NCBI GenBank assembly: GCA_017416505.1
Contig: JAFQCI010000184.1
Span: forward strand, 1 to 16,537
Source of the DNA: Lachnospiraceae bacterium
GTDB taxonomy: Bacteria > Bacillota_A > Clostridia > Lachnospirales > Lachnospiraceae
Length of the DNA: 16,537 nucleotides
Reading direction: 5' to 3'
A program made the position numbers and the translations under genes. Below, piece by piece: positions 1 to 5,676 of the stretch (positions are counted from its first letter, which is position 1; every line of letters starts with the position of its first letter). A model generated the notes under the pieces. That model was not told the origin of the DNA and made no database searches. It was given only the letters and a program-made list of their open reading frames with translations.

Positions 1-316
1 GCATTTCGTGGGTATGTGGTTACTGAGCGAAGTCGAAGTAACGTGACTGGGATTGATGGTCAGGAATGGCTCTTCGAGCATTTCGTGGGTATGTGGTTAC
101 TGAGCGAAGTCGAAGTAACGTGACTGGGATTGATGGTCAGGAATGGCTCTTCGAGTATTCCGTGGGTATGTGGTTACTGAGCGAAGTCGAAGTAACGTGA
201 CTGGGATTGGTGGTCAGGAATGGCTCTTCGAGCATTCCGTGGGTATGTGGTTACTGAGCGAAATCGAAGTAACGGGATTGGGATGATGTCAGGAATGGCT
301 CTACGAGCATTCCGTG
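1..316. repeat. 77-bp tandem repeat array, about 4.1 copies, open at the left edge
   Basis: Four consecutive units start at 1, 78, 155 and 232 (77, 77, 77 and 75 bp), and a 10-base start of a fifth lies at 307-316. Copies 1-3 are nearly identical; the fourth has small deletions and substitutions. Each unit carries two inverted repeats. One is GTTACT / AGTAAC around a 12-base centre. The other spans each unit junction: GGAATG-G-CTC, a 3-base loop, then GAG-CATTCC. Changes in the second stem (T for C in some copies) keep G-U pairing. The period is not a multiple of three and no long reading frame crosses the array, so it is probably non-coding. Function unknown. Confidence 0.93.
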
Positions 317-410
317 TTTAATATGTAAATAAAAGTTCATAATTAAATTATTATTTTTCTCATTTCTAATACATTTTTTTGAAAATGGCGTTTTTTTTCA
401 TCTTTTTCTC

Positions 411-437
411 TAAACTTTATTTTCCAAAATCCGAAGA
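411..437 (+). promoter_or_regulatory. possible sigma-28 promoter of the flgB operon
   Basis: TAAA at 411-414 is followed, after 15 bases, by TCCGAAGA at 430-437. This matches five of eight positions of the flagellar sigma-28 -10 box GCCGATAA at the expected spacing. The match is partial and no good sigma-70 alternative was found, so this is only a candidate. Confidence 0.25.
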
Positions 438-476
438 TTTAAATGTGGGAAATTTATATTAAGCCGAAATCTTCGG
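431..476. repeat. 10-bp inverted repeat in the flgB leader
   Basis: CCGAAGATTT (431-440) and its exact reverse complement AAATCTTCGG (467-476) are separated by 26 bases. The right arm ends 4 bases before the G-run used as the flgB Shine-Dalgarno. It could be an operator or a leader hairpin near the ribosome binding site. No T-run follows, so it is not a standard terminator. Confidence 0.6.
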
Positions 477-490
477 TTTAGGGGGAATTA

Positions 491-904
491 ATGAACAGTT
501 TTTCAAGATCAGTTGATTTATTACACAGAGCAATGGACGTTAGCACTTTACGTTATCAAGTTAGTGCAAACAACCTAGCAAACTCAGAAGTGCCAAATTT
601 CAAGCGAACTGTGGTAAATTTTGAAAGCGAACTAAAACGTGCTATTGAAAGTGCAGAAAACGCAGATGATAGTTTTCAAATGCTCCGCTCAGATGAACGT
701 CATTTATCTTCAAGTACTCCAAGAAATTACCAAGATGTAGAACCACGCAGGGTTTTAGATTATGCTACAACTGCGAAAGCCAACGGAAACAATGTTGATG
801 CTGAAACAGAAGCAATGGAAATCTTAAAAACTCAGTTAAATTATCAACTTTTAACACAAATGCAAAATTTTCACTTTCAACAAATGAAAATTGCACTTCA
901 ATAA
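491..904 (+). CDS. flgB: flagellar basal-body rod protein FlgB
   Basis: FlgB is a proximal rod subunit of the flagellar basal body; in spirochaetes the rod crosses to the periplasmic space where the flagella lie. The 137-residue length fits the family. The N-terminus has the rod/hook-family signature with SANNLANSEVPNFKR at about residues 25-39. The C-terminus (about 98-137) is the predicted amphipathic helix that pairs with the N-terminal helix in the assembled rod, with NGNNVDAETEAM at its start. The ATG at 491 follows a GGGGG Shine-Dalgarno at 481-485. flgC follows 55 bases later and then fliE, the conserved order of the proximal rod genes, so the three are probably one operon. There is no sign of degeneration. 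Confidence 0.95.
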   Translation: MNSFSRSVDLLHRAMDVSTLRYQVSANNLANSEVPNFKRTVVNFESELKRAIESAENADDSFQMLRSDERHLSSSTPRNYQDVEPRRVLDYATTAKANGNNVDAETEAMEILKTQLNYQLLTQMQNFHFQQMKIALQ

Positions 905-959
905 TCTTGAAAAACTAAAAATCAAAACCAAAAACTAAATATTAAAGAGGAAAACAAAC

Positions 960-1412
960 ATGGGAATGTTTACAAGTATAAATATTGCAGCAACTGGAAT
1001 GAGTGTTGAACGTCTAAGAACAGACGTAATTTCAAACAATATTGCCAACGCTTCTACCACAAGAACTCCAGAAGGTGGAAAATTCCAACGCTCCACAGTA
1101 ATCCTAGAATCAAGAGACGGTTTACAATATCGTGGCGTATACACTCCTGAACAATATGATAACGGAGCTGGAAGTGGTGTAAGAGTTTCTGCTATTCAAG
1201 TAGACACTTCAGAAGGTCGTCTTGTTTATGACCCAACCCACCCAGACGCAATCAAATCTGGTCCTCACGCAGGATACGTTGAATATCCAAATGTAAACAT
1301 TGTAGACGAAATGGTAGACCTAATTTCAGCTTCTAGAGCCTACGAAGCAAACTCATCAGTTATTCAAGGTGCAAAGGATATGTTCCAACAAGCACTTGAA
1401 ATCGGTAGATAA
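960..1412 (+). CDS. flgC: flagellar basal-body rod protein FlgC
   Basis: FlgC is a second proximal rod subunit, stacking with FlgB, FlgF and FliE. The 150-residue length is typical. The N-terminal rod signature is visible (INIAATGMSVERLRTDVISN, about residues 7-26, then NIANASTT). The C-terminal family block YVEYPNVNIVDEMVDLISAS (about 107-126) continues into RAYEANSSV. The ATG at 960 is preceded by AAAGAGGA, a good Shine-Dalgarno. A second ATG two codons later is possible, but the MGMFTSI start fits the family. The 72-base gap to fliE has no convincing promoter or terminator, so cotranscription is likely. Confidence 0.96.
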   Translation: MGMFTSINIAATGMSVERLRTDVISNNIANASTTRTPEGGKFQRSTVILESRDGLQYRGVYTPEQYDNGAGSGVRVSAIQVDTSEGRLVYDPTHPDAIKSGPHAGYVEYPNVNIVDEMVDLISASRAYEANSSVIQGAKDMFQQALEIGR

Positions 1413-1484
1413 CTGATATAAACTGTAGATAGGGAAAACTTTCAGATAACACGATTTAACGTGAAAGAAGGTTAGGGGAAAAAT

Positions 1485-1811
1485 ATGAACACAAATTTAG
1501 AAATTTTATCATCACATCAAATGCTTGCTCCAAAACCAGGACACATTGGCTTTGGAAATACAAAAACAACTACAGAAACAGGCAAATCTAACTCTACTTT
1601 TGAAAACTATCTACTAGACGCCATAAATTACGTAAACGAAAAACAACAAGCCTCTACAGACATTACACAGCGGTTAGTTATCGACCCAGAATCTGTTGAT
1701 GTTCACGACGTAACTACAGCCATGGCAGAAGCAAATCTTTCACTAAGCATTGCACAAAACGTAATCGACAGATTAACAAAAGCTTGGACAGAAATCACCA
1801 CAACAAGATAA
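1485..1811 (+). CDS. fliE: flagellar hook-basal body complex protein FliE
   Basis: FliE is the small adaptor between the MS ring (FliF) and the proximal rod, and is needed to start rod export. At 108 residues it has the usual size. The C-terminal half carries the family pattern: FENYLLDAINYVNEKQQAS at about 39-57, and the conserved VDVHDVTTAMAEANLSLSIA block at about 71-90. The N-terminal 35 residues are variable, as in relatives. An AGGGG Shine-Dalgarno precedes the ATG at 1485. In most bacteria, and in spirochaetes as far as I recall, fliF and fliG follow. Here fliE is followed by an inverted repeat and an unrelated membrane gene, so the flagellar operon appears to stop here. Confidence 0.92.
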   Translation: MNTNLEILSSHQMLAPKPGHIGFGNTKTTTETGKSNSTFENYLLDAINYVNEKQQASTDITQRLVIDPESVDVHDVTTAMAEANLSLSIAQNVIDRLTKAWTEITTTR

Positions 1812-1820
1812 ATTTAATTA

Positions 1821-1874
1821 AGAATTCGGAATTCAGAATTCAGAGCAAGTGGGTAAATCTGAATTCCGAATTCT
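1821..1874. repeat. 17-bp perfect inverted repeat containing EcoRI-type GAATTC motifs
   Basis: The 17-base arm at 1821-1837 is the exact reverse complement of 1858-1874, with a 20-base loop between. GAATTC recurs inside both arms, and the motif AATTCAGA is directly duplicated at 1830-1837 and 1837-1844, allowing an alternative shorter pairing with TCTGAATT at 1858-1865. It starts 9 bases after the fliE stop codon. No T-run follows on either strand, so it is not a classical intrinsic terminator. It may act as a 3' mRNA stabiliser or be a dispersed repeat. Confidence 0.85.
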
Positions 1875-1935
1875 GCATTCTGAATTTAAAAAAAATCCTC
1901 TTGTTTATTACCCCAATTTTTGATAACCTAAACAT

Positions 1936-2619
1936 ATGTATTTGTTTTTATTTTTTGCATTACCAATTTTTTACTTTATTTTCTCAGTTTTAAAAAATCA
2001 AAAAAAAGACGTTGTTGATGTCGTAAATTTAGAAGATTCTACATTTTCAAAAGGATTTTTGATATTATTTGGAATAATTATTTCAATAATATATTGCTTT
2101 GTGGATTTTTTTACAGCCTATGCCTATAGAAATCCAATTTACAGCATATTTGCAAATTTTCCATATTACTTTTTATCAACAATTTTTGTGCCAATTTTGA
2201 TTTGTGCAGTGATTTTATTCTTACTCTCAAAAGATAGCTGGACTTTCAAACTAAAATCTTTCACTCCAATGCTAATCGGTTTTTACGGTGTATTTTTGCC
2301 TTATGAAACCATCTCAAAAAATGATAATTTCGACTTTTTCTTATTATTTGTAGTTCCAGTACTTTTCACCACTATGATTTTTTTACAAGAATACGCTTTG
2401 GATTTACTTGTTTCAGTGGTGGAAAAAACTACAAAAAAAATTGCGATTCTTATTTCTGCCTTGATAATAATTTTAGCAATTACTTTACCTGCAATAATTT
2501 ACAGTATCTATTACACAAAAATCCTATTCCCCTTTGGAATAGTTCTTACAGTTTTATTTGTAGCAGGAACAATTAGCCTTTATGTTTTTTCCTCAAAAAT
2601 AAAATCAAAACTTCAATAA
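1936..2619 (+). CDS. unrecognised multi-pass membrane protein
   Basis: I do not recognise this 227-residue protein. It is very hydrophobic, with roughly six or seven membrane segments (about residues 1-18, 40-62, 73-97, 109-123, 132-152, 168-192 and 196-218) and short charged loops, for example NQKKDVVDVV after the first. No catalytic or binding motif stands out. The ATG at 1936 has only a weak upstream Shine-Dalgarno, so translation may be poor or the start slightly different. The gene is markedly AT-rich even against its neighbours and occupies the position after fliE normally held by fliF. No similarity to FliF is visible. It is more probably an unrelated insertion or lineage-specific gene than a flagellar part. 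Confidence 0.72.
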   Translation: MYLFLFFALPIFYFIFSVLKNQKKDVVDVVNLEDSTFSKGFLILFGIIISIIYCFVDFFTAYAYRNPIYSIFANFPYYFLSTIFVPILICAVILFLLSKDSWTFKLKSFTPMLIGFYGVFLPYETISKNDNFDFFLLFVVPVLFTTMIFLQEYALDLLVSVVEKTTKKIAILISALIIILAITLPAIIYSIYYTKILFPFGIVLTVLFVAGTISLYVFSSKIKSKLQ

Positions 2620-2634
2620 TAAAATTTATTTTTA

Positions 2635-2849
2635 TCTGGGGCGTTAGTGGCTAAAGCCACTAACCGGGCTTTCCGTGGCTCCGCGTCAAAGCGCTCCGGT
2701 ATTTTTAGGGTCTCTTTTTCTAAAATTCCCCCAAAATCCAAAAAAACTTTTCTCAAAATATTTTGTAATTCCACCAAAATCCCTAAAAACACTTTGGCTT
2801 TCGCCAAACCACTCCAATCCCTTTGCCGAATAGGCTGTTGAACGTAGCC
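2635..2849. repeat. GC-richer, structured repeat-like intergenic element
   Basis: This gene-free stretch differs in composition from the AT-rich flanks, most clearly at 2637-2700. It contains a perfect 9-bp hairpin with a 4-base loop (GTTAGTGGC at 2643-2651, GCCACTAAC at 2656-2664). It also has a 6-bp hairpin (TTTGGC at 2793-2798, GCCAAA at 2803-2808) whose loop reads GAAA, a GNRA tetraloop, on the minus strand. Short frames of 64 codons exist on both strands over almost the same bases, which looks like chance openness of a repeat rather than coding. It resembles dispersed non-coding elements of bacterial genomes, but copy number cannot be tested here. Confidence 0.55.
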
Positions 2850-2892
2850 AAAAAAAAAGCAACCCTTTGAAGATTGCTCTCCAAAAAGTTGC
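2850..2892 (-). terminator. intrinsic terminator of fba
   Basis: Read on the minus strand, GCAACTTTTT pairs with AAAGGGTTGC (10 bp including two G-U pairs) around a loop of about 14 bases, followed by nine T residues (A-run at 2850-2858). It lies 25 bases after the fba stop codon. Confidence 0.88.
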
Positions 2893-2916
2893 GTTTATCG
2901 TCTATGAATCTAAAGA

Positions 2917-3918
2917 TTATAGGTGGTTAGCTGAACCTAGAACTTCAATGTTTTTGTGCATATAAAGTTTCTTTAGTTCTTCACGAGCTGGACCTAAGTA
3001 TTTGCGTGGGTCAAATTCGCTTGGTGATTCACAGAATACTTTGCGAATTGCAGCTGTCATTGCTAGACGACCGTCTGAGTCGATGTTGATTTTACAAACA
3101 GCAGATTTTGCAGCTTTTCTTAGTTGTTCTTCTGGAATACCAACAGAGTCAGCTAGTTTTCCGCCGTATTTTTCGATTTCTTTTACGTATTCTACTGGAA
3201 CTGAAGAAGATCCGTGTAGAACGATTGGGAAACCAGGTAGTTTCTTTTCGATTTCTTCTAGAACATCAAATGCTAGTGGAGGTGGAACTAAAACACCGTC
3301 AGCATTGCGTGTACATTGTTCTGGTTTGAATTTACAGCGTCCGTGTGATGTACCAATAGAAATTGCTAGAGAGTCTACACCTGTTTTTGAAACGAAGTCT
3401 TGAACTTCTTCTGGTTTTGTGTAGTGAGATTCTTCGTGAGAAACTTCATCTTCAACACCAGCTAGAACACCAAGTTCGCCTTCTACTGTTACGTAGTCTT
3501 TTTGGCTGTGTGCGTAGTCACAAACTTTTTTTGTTAGAGCTACGTTTTCATCATATGGAAGACCAGAACCGTCAATCATTACTGATGAGAATCCCATGTC
3601 GATACATGATTTACATAGTTCAAAAGAATCACCGTGGTCTAGGTGAAGAACGATTTGTGGGTTTTCACAACCAAGTTCTTTTGCGTATTCTACAGCACCT
3701 TGTGCCATGTAGCGTAGAAGAGTTTGGTTTGCATATTTACGTGCACCACTAGAAACCTGTAGGATTACAGGAGATTTTGTTTCAACACAAGCTTGAATAA
3801 TTGCTTGCATTTGTTCCATGTTGTTAAAGTTGTAAGCAGGGATTGCGTATCCACCTTTAACAGCCTTTTCAAACATTTCTTTTGTGTTTACAAGGCCAAG
3901 TTCCTTATAACTAGTCAT
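2917..3918 (-). CDS. fba: class II fructose-1,6-bisphosphate aldolase
   Basis: This cytoplasmic zinc enzyme cleaves fructose 1,6-bisphosphate to dihydroxyacetone phosphate and glyceraldehyde 3-phosphate in glycolysis, and runs in reverse in gluconeogenesis. The 333-residue length fits the class II family. Visible motifs are AIPAYNFNN (about 25-33), LHLDHGDS with the catalytic Asp94 and zinc ligand His95, VEGELGVLAG (145-154), ISIGTSHG with His192, and VLHGSSSVP with His235, followed by the phosphate-binding block KINIDSDGRLAM at 276-287. The ATG at 3916-3918 has a strong GAAGGAG Shine-Dalgarno 5 bases upstream. It is a single-gene unit with its own terminator, divergent from the flaA pair. 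FBA versus the tagatose-bisphosphate aldolase subfamily cannot be settled by eye, but the length and residues favour FBA. Confidence 0.95.
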   Translation of the reverse strand: MTSYKELGLVNTKEMFEKAVKGGYAIPAYNFNNMEQMQAIIQACVETKSPVILQVSSGARKYANQTLLRYMAQGAVEYAKELGCENPQIVLHLDHGDSFELCKSCIDMGFSSVMIDGSGLPYDENVALTKKVCDYAHSQKDYVTVEGELGVLAGVEDEVSHEESHYTKPEEVQDFVSKTGVDSLAISIGTSHGRCKFKPEQCTRNADGVLVPPPLAFDVLEEIEKKLPGFPIVLHGSSSVPVEYVKEIEKYGGKLADSVGIPEEQLRKAAKSAVCKINIDSDGRLAMTAAIRKVFCESPSEFDPRKYLGPAREELKKLYMHKNIEVLGSANHL

Positions 3919-3977
3919 AGCGACTCCTTCATAAAATGATAATAGAATTTTACTTCTATCTAAAAGTAAGCATATAT

Positions 3978-4007
3978 AATATAATTTATTTATATGAAAA
4001 TAATCAA
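3978..4007 (-). promoter_or_regulatory. probable sigma-70 promoter of fba
   Basis: On the minus strand TTGATT (4002-4007) is followed after 18 bases by TATATT (3978-3983), placing the start near 3971. A 6-bp dyad (TTACTT 3950-3955, AAGTAA 3964-3969) lies just downstream of that start. The -35 box overlaps the -35 region of the divergent sigma-28 flaA promoter. Confidence 0.45.
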
Positions 4008-4031
4008 GAGTTAGTTAAAATTTGCCGATAA
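4005..4031 (+). promoter_or_regulatory. sigma-28 (FliA-type) promoter of the flaA pair
   Basis: GCCGATAA at 4024-4031 is an exact match to the flagellar sigma-28 -10 box. At the consensus 11-base spacing upstream lies CAAGAGTT (4005-4012), a half match to TAAAGTTT. Its location upstream of flagellar sheath genes supports it. Transcription would start near 4038. Confidence 0.6.
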
Positions 4032-4036
4032 AGAGT

Positions 4037-4065
4037 TTGACAAACAATCTATGAAGAAATATAAT
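4037..4065 (+). promoter_or_regulatory. perfect sigma-70 promoter of the flaA pair
   Basis: TTGACA at 4037-4042 and TATAAT at 4060-4065 are both exact consensus hexamers, with the ideal 17-base spacing. Predicted start is near 4072, giving a leader of about 47 bases. It begins 5 bases after the sigma-28 -10 box, so the two promoters are nested. Confidence 0.8.
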
Positions 4066-4118
4066 TATTCAAAGATTAAATTGATAAAATCGAAAATTGT
4101 ATTCAAAAGGAGTTTTGG

Positions 4119-4877
4119 ATGAAAAAGGGCGGTATAATCTTTATATGTCTCTTTCTAGCTTTTGTGGTATGTTTGCCAGTGGCAGCACAACCAAGTTCAA
4201 AAAGCGTTGAGACTATTTTGATTGATAACTTTGATACAGCCGATGAAATGGACTGGGAATGGTCTGTTCAGGCTAGTAAATTTATCCATGTTGGTGATTC
4301 AGCAGAAGATACATATCCAAAAATGGGATATGTAGAGGCTATTCCAAATTCACTACGTGCATATAGAACTGCTGACGATGGCACACCTTATGTTTTTGGA
4401 GCTCAAGTTCGCTTTGATAAAAAAGGTGATAACTGGTTTGAAATTTACCCAGTTAGCAAAGAAACAGGTGAAAACTATGAAATCCCTCTACTAGGGCAAG
4501 TTTCACAAATTGATTTCTGGGCTTGGGGAGCAAACTATAACTACTATCTAGAACTTTTAGTTCGAGATGCAAATAGTGTTGTTCACGTTTTACCAGCTAC
4601 AATGATGAATTTTGAAGGATGGAAAAACATCGTTATTCAAATTCCTACAGCTATTAGACAACAATCTAGACTTCGTTCTGGTCCAGAAAATCTTACATTT
4701 ATCGGATTCAGAATTCGTTCTGCAGCATCAGAGTTCGTAGATGATTTTGTAATCTATCTAGATCAATTTAGATATACAACAAATACAATGAACTTTGTAT
4801 ACGATGGTTTCGAATTGAGAAAACCTGATTTCGAATCTCAATCTTCATCAACAGAGGGAGCAAGTAGCGCAAAATGA
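4119..4877 (+). CDS. flaA: FlaA-family flagellar filament outer layer protein (first of pair)
   Basis: FlaA proteins are exported to the periplasm and form the sheath layer around the FlaB core of spirochaete periplasmic flagella. This one has 252 residues. A signal peptide is clear: MKK, a hydrophobic core, then VAA before Gln24 as the likely cleavage site. The mature part begins with a LIDNFDTADEMDWEWSV block and has the aromatic-rich beta patterns of the family: GDNWFEIYP, QIDFWAWGANYNYYLELLV (about 129-147), and GWKNIVIQIP followed by FIGFRIRSAASE. The C-terminus is a Ser/Thr-rich tail. AAGGAG lies 6 bases before the ATG. The gene overlaps the next by 4 bases (ATGA), so translation is probably coupled. 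Which numbered FlaA paralogue this is cannot be told from sequence alone. Confidence 0.85.
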   Translation: MKKGGIIFICLFLAFVVCLPVAAQPSSKSVETILIDNFDTADEMDWEWSVQASKFIHVGDSAEDTYPKMGYVEAIPNSLRAYRTADDGTPYVFGAQVRFDKKGDNWFEIYPVSKETGENYEIPLLGQVSQIDFWAWGANYNYYLELLVRDANSVVHVLPATMMNFEGWKNIVIQIPTAIRQQSRLRSGPENLTFIGFRIRSAASEFVDDFVIYLDQFRYTTNTMNFVYDGFELRKPDFESQSSSTEGASSAK

Positions 4878-5617
4878 AAAAATTAGTTGCTTTATTATGT
4901 GTATTATTTTTAGCAGTTTCTGTGTTTGCACAGAACTCTTCTCTAACAGAACCTGATCCATCAGTTGTTGGAGCTGATTCAGCAGCACAAGCTTTACGTG
5001 AAATCTCTCTTGACTTATTTGAAAGAGAAGGTGCATGGAATTGTCGTATTTCTCCAGATGTTGGAGTTATTAGTGGTCGTTTATTTGATGGTGGTCCATA
5101 TTCAAATCTTGATGCAGAAGCAAAACAAGAACAAATCAAACTACCAGCAGAAGTAGCTGATGCAGAAAATGATACTGTATACGGTGTAAAAGTTGAATTT
5201 TTCCGCCGTGGTATCAATACATTTTATATCACTGCTGCACGACCAATTCCAATCGAAGGTGTAACAAAAACTGTTTCTGTTTGGGTTGCAGGTCGTAATC
5301 AATCTCACAAATTAACTCTATTAGTACAAGATTATTTTGGAAACAATTTTGAAGTATATATGGGAAGTTTGGCTTTCTCTGGTTGGAAGAAATTGACAGT
5401 TGCAATTCCACCATCACCAGATGGAAAGCGTGGTATCGTTCAACAAAGTGCATTCTGGGGAGATAGACCTGGACTTCGCATTGTTGGATTCCGTGTAGAC
5501 TGTGATCCAGAATACGCATTTGGTCAATATTATATGTATATGGATGACTTACGTGCTGTAACAGACTTGTACGACATGGAAAATAGTGATCCAGATGATA
5601 TCAGTGATAACTGGTAA
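4874..5617 (+). CDS. flaA: FlaA-family flagellar filament outer layer protein (second of pair)
   Basis: This is a second FlaA-family sheath protein of 247 residues, paralogous to its upstream neighbour. The signal peptide ends in SVFA before Gln20. Shared features are a hydrophobic/aromatic beta block VSVWVAGRNQSHKLTLLVQD (about 136-155), GWKKLTVAIPPS, GLRIVGFRVDCDPEYAFGQY (about 201-220) and a YMYMDDLRAV strand near the end. The last residues are strongly acidic (MENSDPDDISDNW). The ATG at 4874 overlaps the previous stop, and GAGGGAG about 12 bases upstream can serve as the ribosome binding site. The pair shares the promoters at 4005-4065 and one terminator. Unequal sequence suggests distinct positions or roles in the sheath, which is an inference. 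Confidence 0.85.
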   Translation: MKKLVALLCVLFLAVSVFAQNSSLTEPDPSVVGADSAAQALREISLDLFEREGAWNCRISPDVGVISGRLFDGGPYSNLDAEAKQEQIKLPAEVADAENDTVYGVKVEFFRRGINTFYITAARPIPIEGVTKTVSVWVAGRNQSHKLTLLVQDYFGNNFEVYMGSLAFSGWKKLTVAIPPSPDGKRGIVQQSAFWGDRPGLRIVGFRVDCDPEYAFGQYYMYMDDLRAVTDLYDMENSDPDDISDNW

Positions 5618-5634
5618 TCGTAAATAAGTTTATG

Positions 5635-5672
5635 AAAGCTACTGAGAATTTACTTCTTGGTAGCTTTTTTTT
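5635..5672 (+). terminator. intrinsic terminator of the flaA operon
   Basis: AAAGCTAC (5635-5642) pairs with GTAGCTTT (5660-5667), and an eight-T run occupies 5665-5672. It begins 18 bases after the second flaA stop. The convergent gene ends 5 bases beyond the T-run. Confidence 0.9.
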
Positions 5673-5676
5673 GTCT

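Larger units (their letters stand above)
317..490 (+). other. AT-rich leader upstream of flgB
   Basis: This stretch between the tandem array and flgB contains no gene. It is strongly AT-rich with T-runs. It holds a possible sigma-28 promoter and a 10-bp inverted repeat (both listed separately), and ends in a run of G residues (481-485) that serves as the flgB ribosome binding site. Confidence 0.7.

Noticed and set aside
1..316. Tandem array as a CRISPR
   Set aside because: Units are directly adjacent with no unique spacers between repeats, and no cas genes are present.
1784..1993. 69-codon plus-strand frame across the fliE end and inverted repeat
   Set aside because: It has no ribosome binding site, starts inside fliE and runs through the inverted repeat; composition is not protein-like.
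2825..2832. GCCGAATA as a sigma-28 -10 box
   Set aside because: Six of eight matches only, no -35 partner, and it points into the fba terminator with no gene downstream on that strand.
2613..2841. 64-codon frames on both strands over the same region
   Set aside because: Overlapping open frames on opposite strands in a hairpin-rich GC-richer stretch, with no good start signal; treated as a non-coding repeat.
3002..3752. Plus-strand frames antisense to fba
   Set aside because: They are shadows of a well-supported aldolase gene with full family motifs on the minus strand.
4768..5217. 149-codon minus-strand frame across the flaA pair
   Set aside because: Antisense to two recognisable FlaA proteins; no ribosome site and a low-complexity translation.
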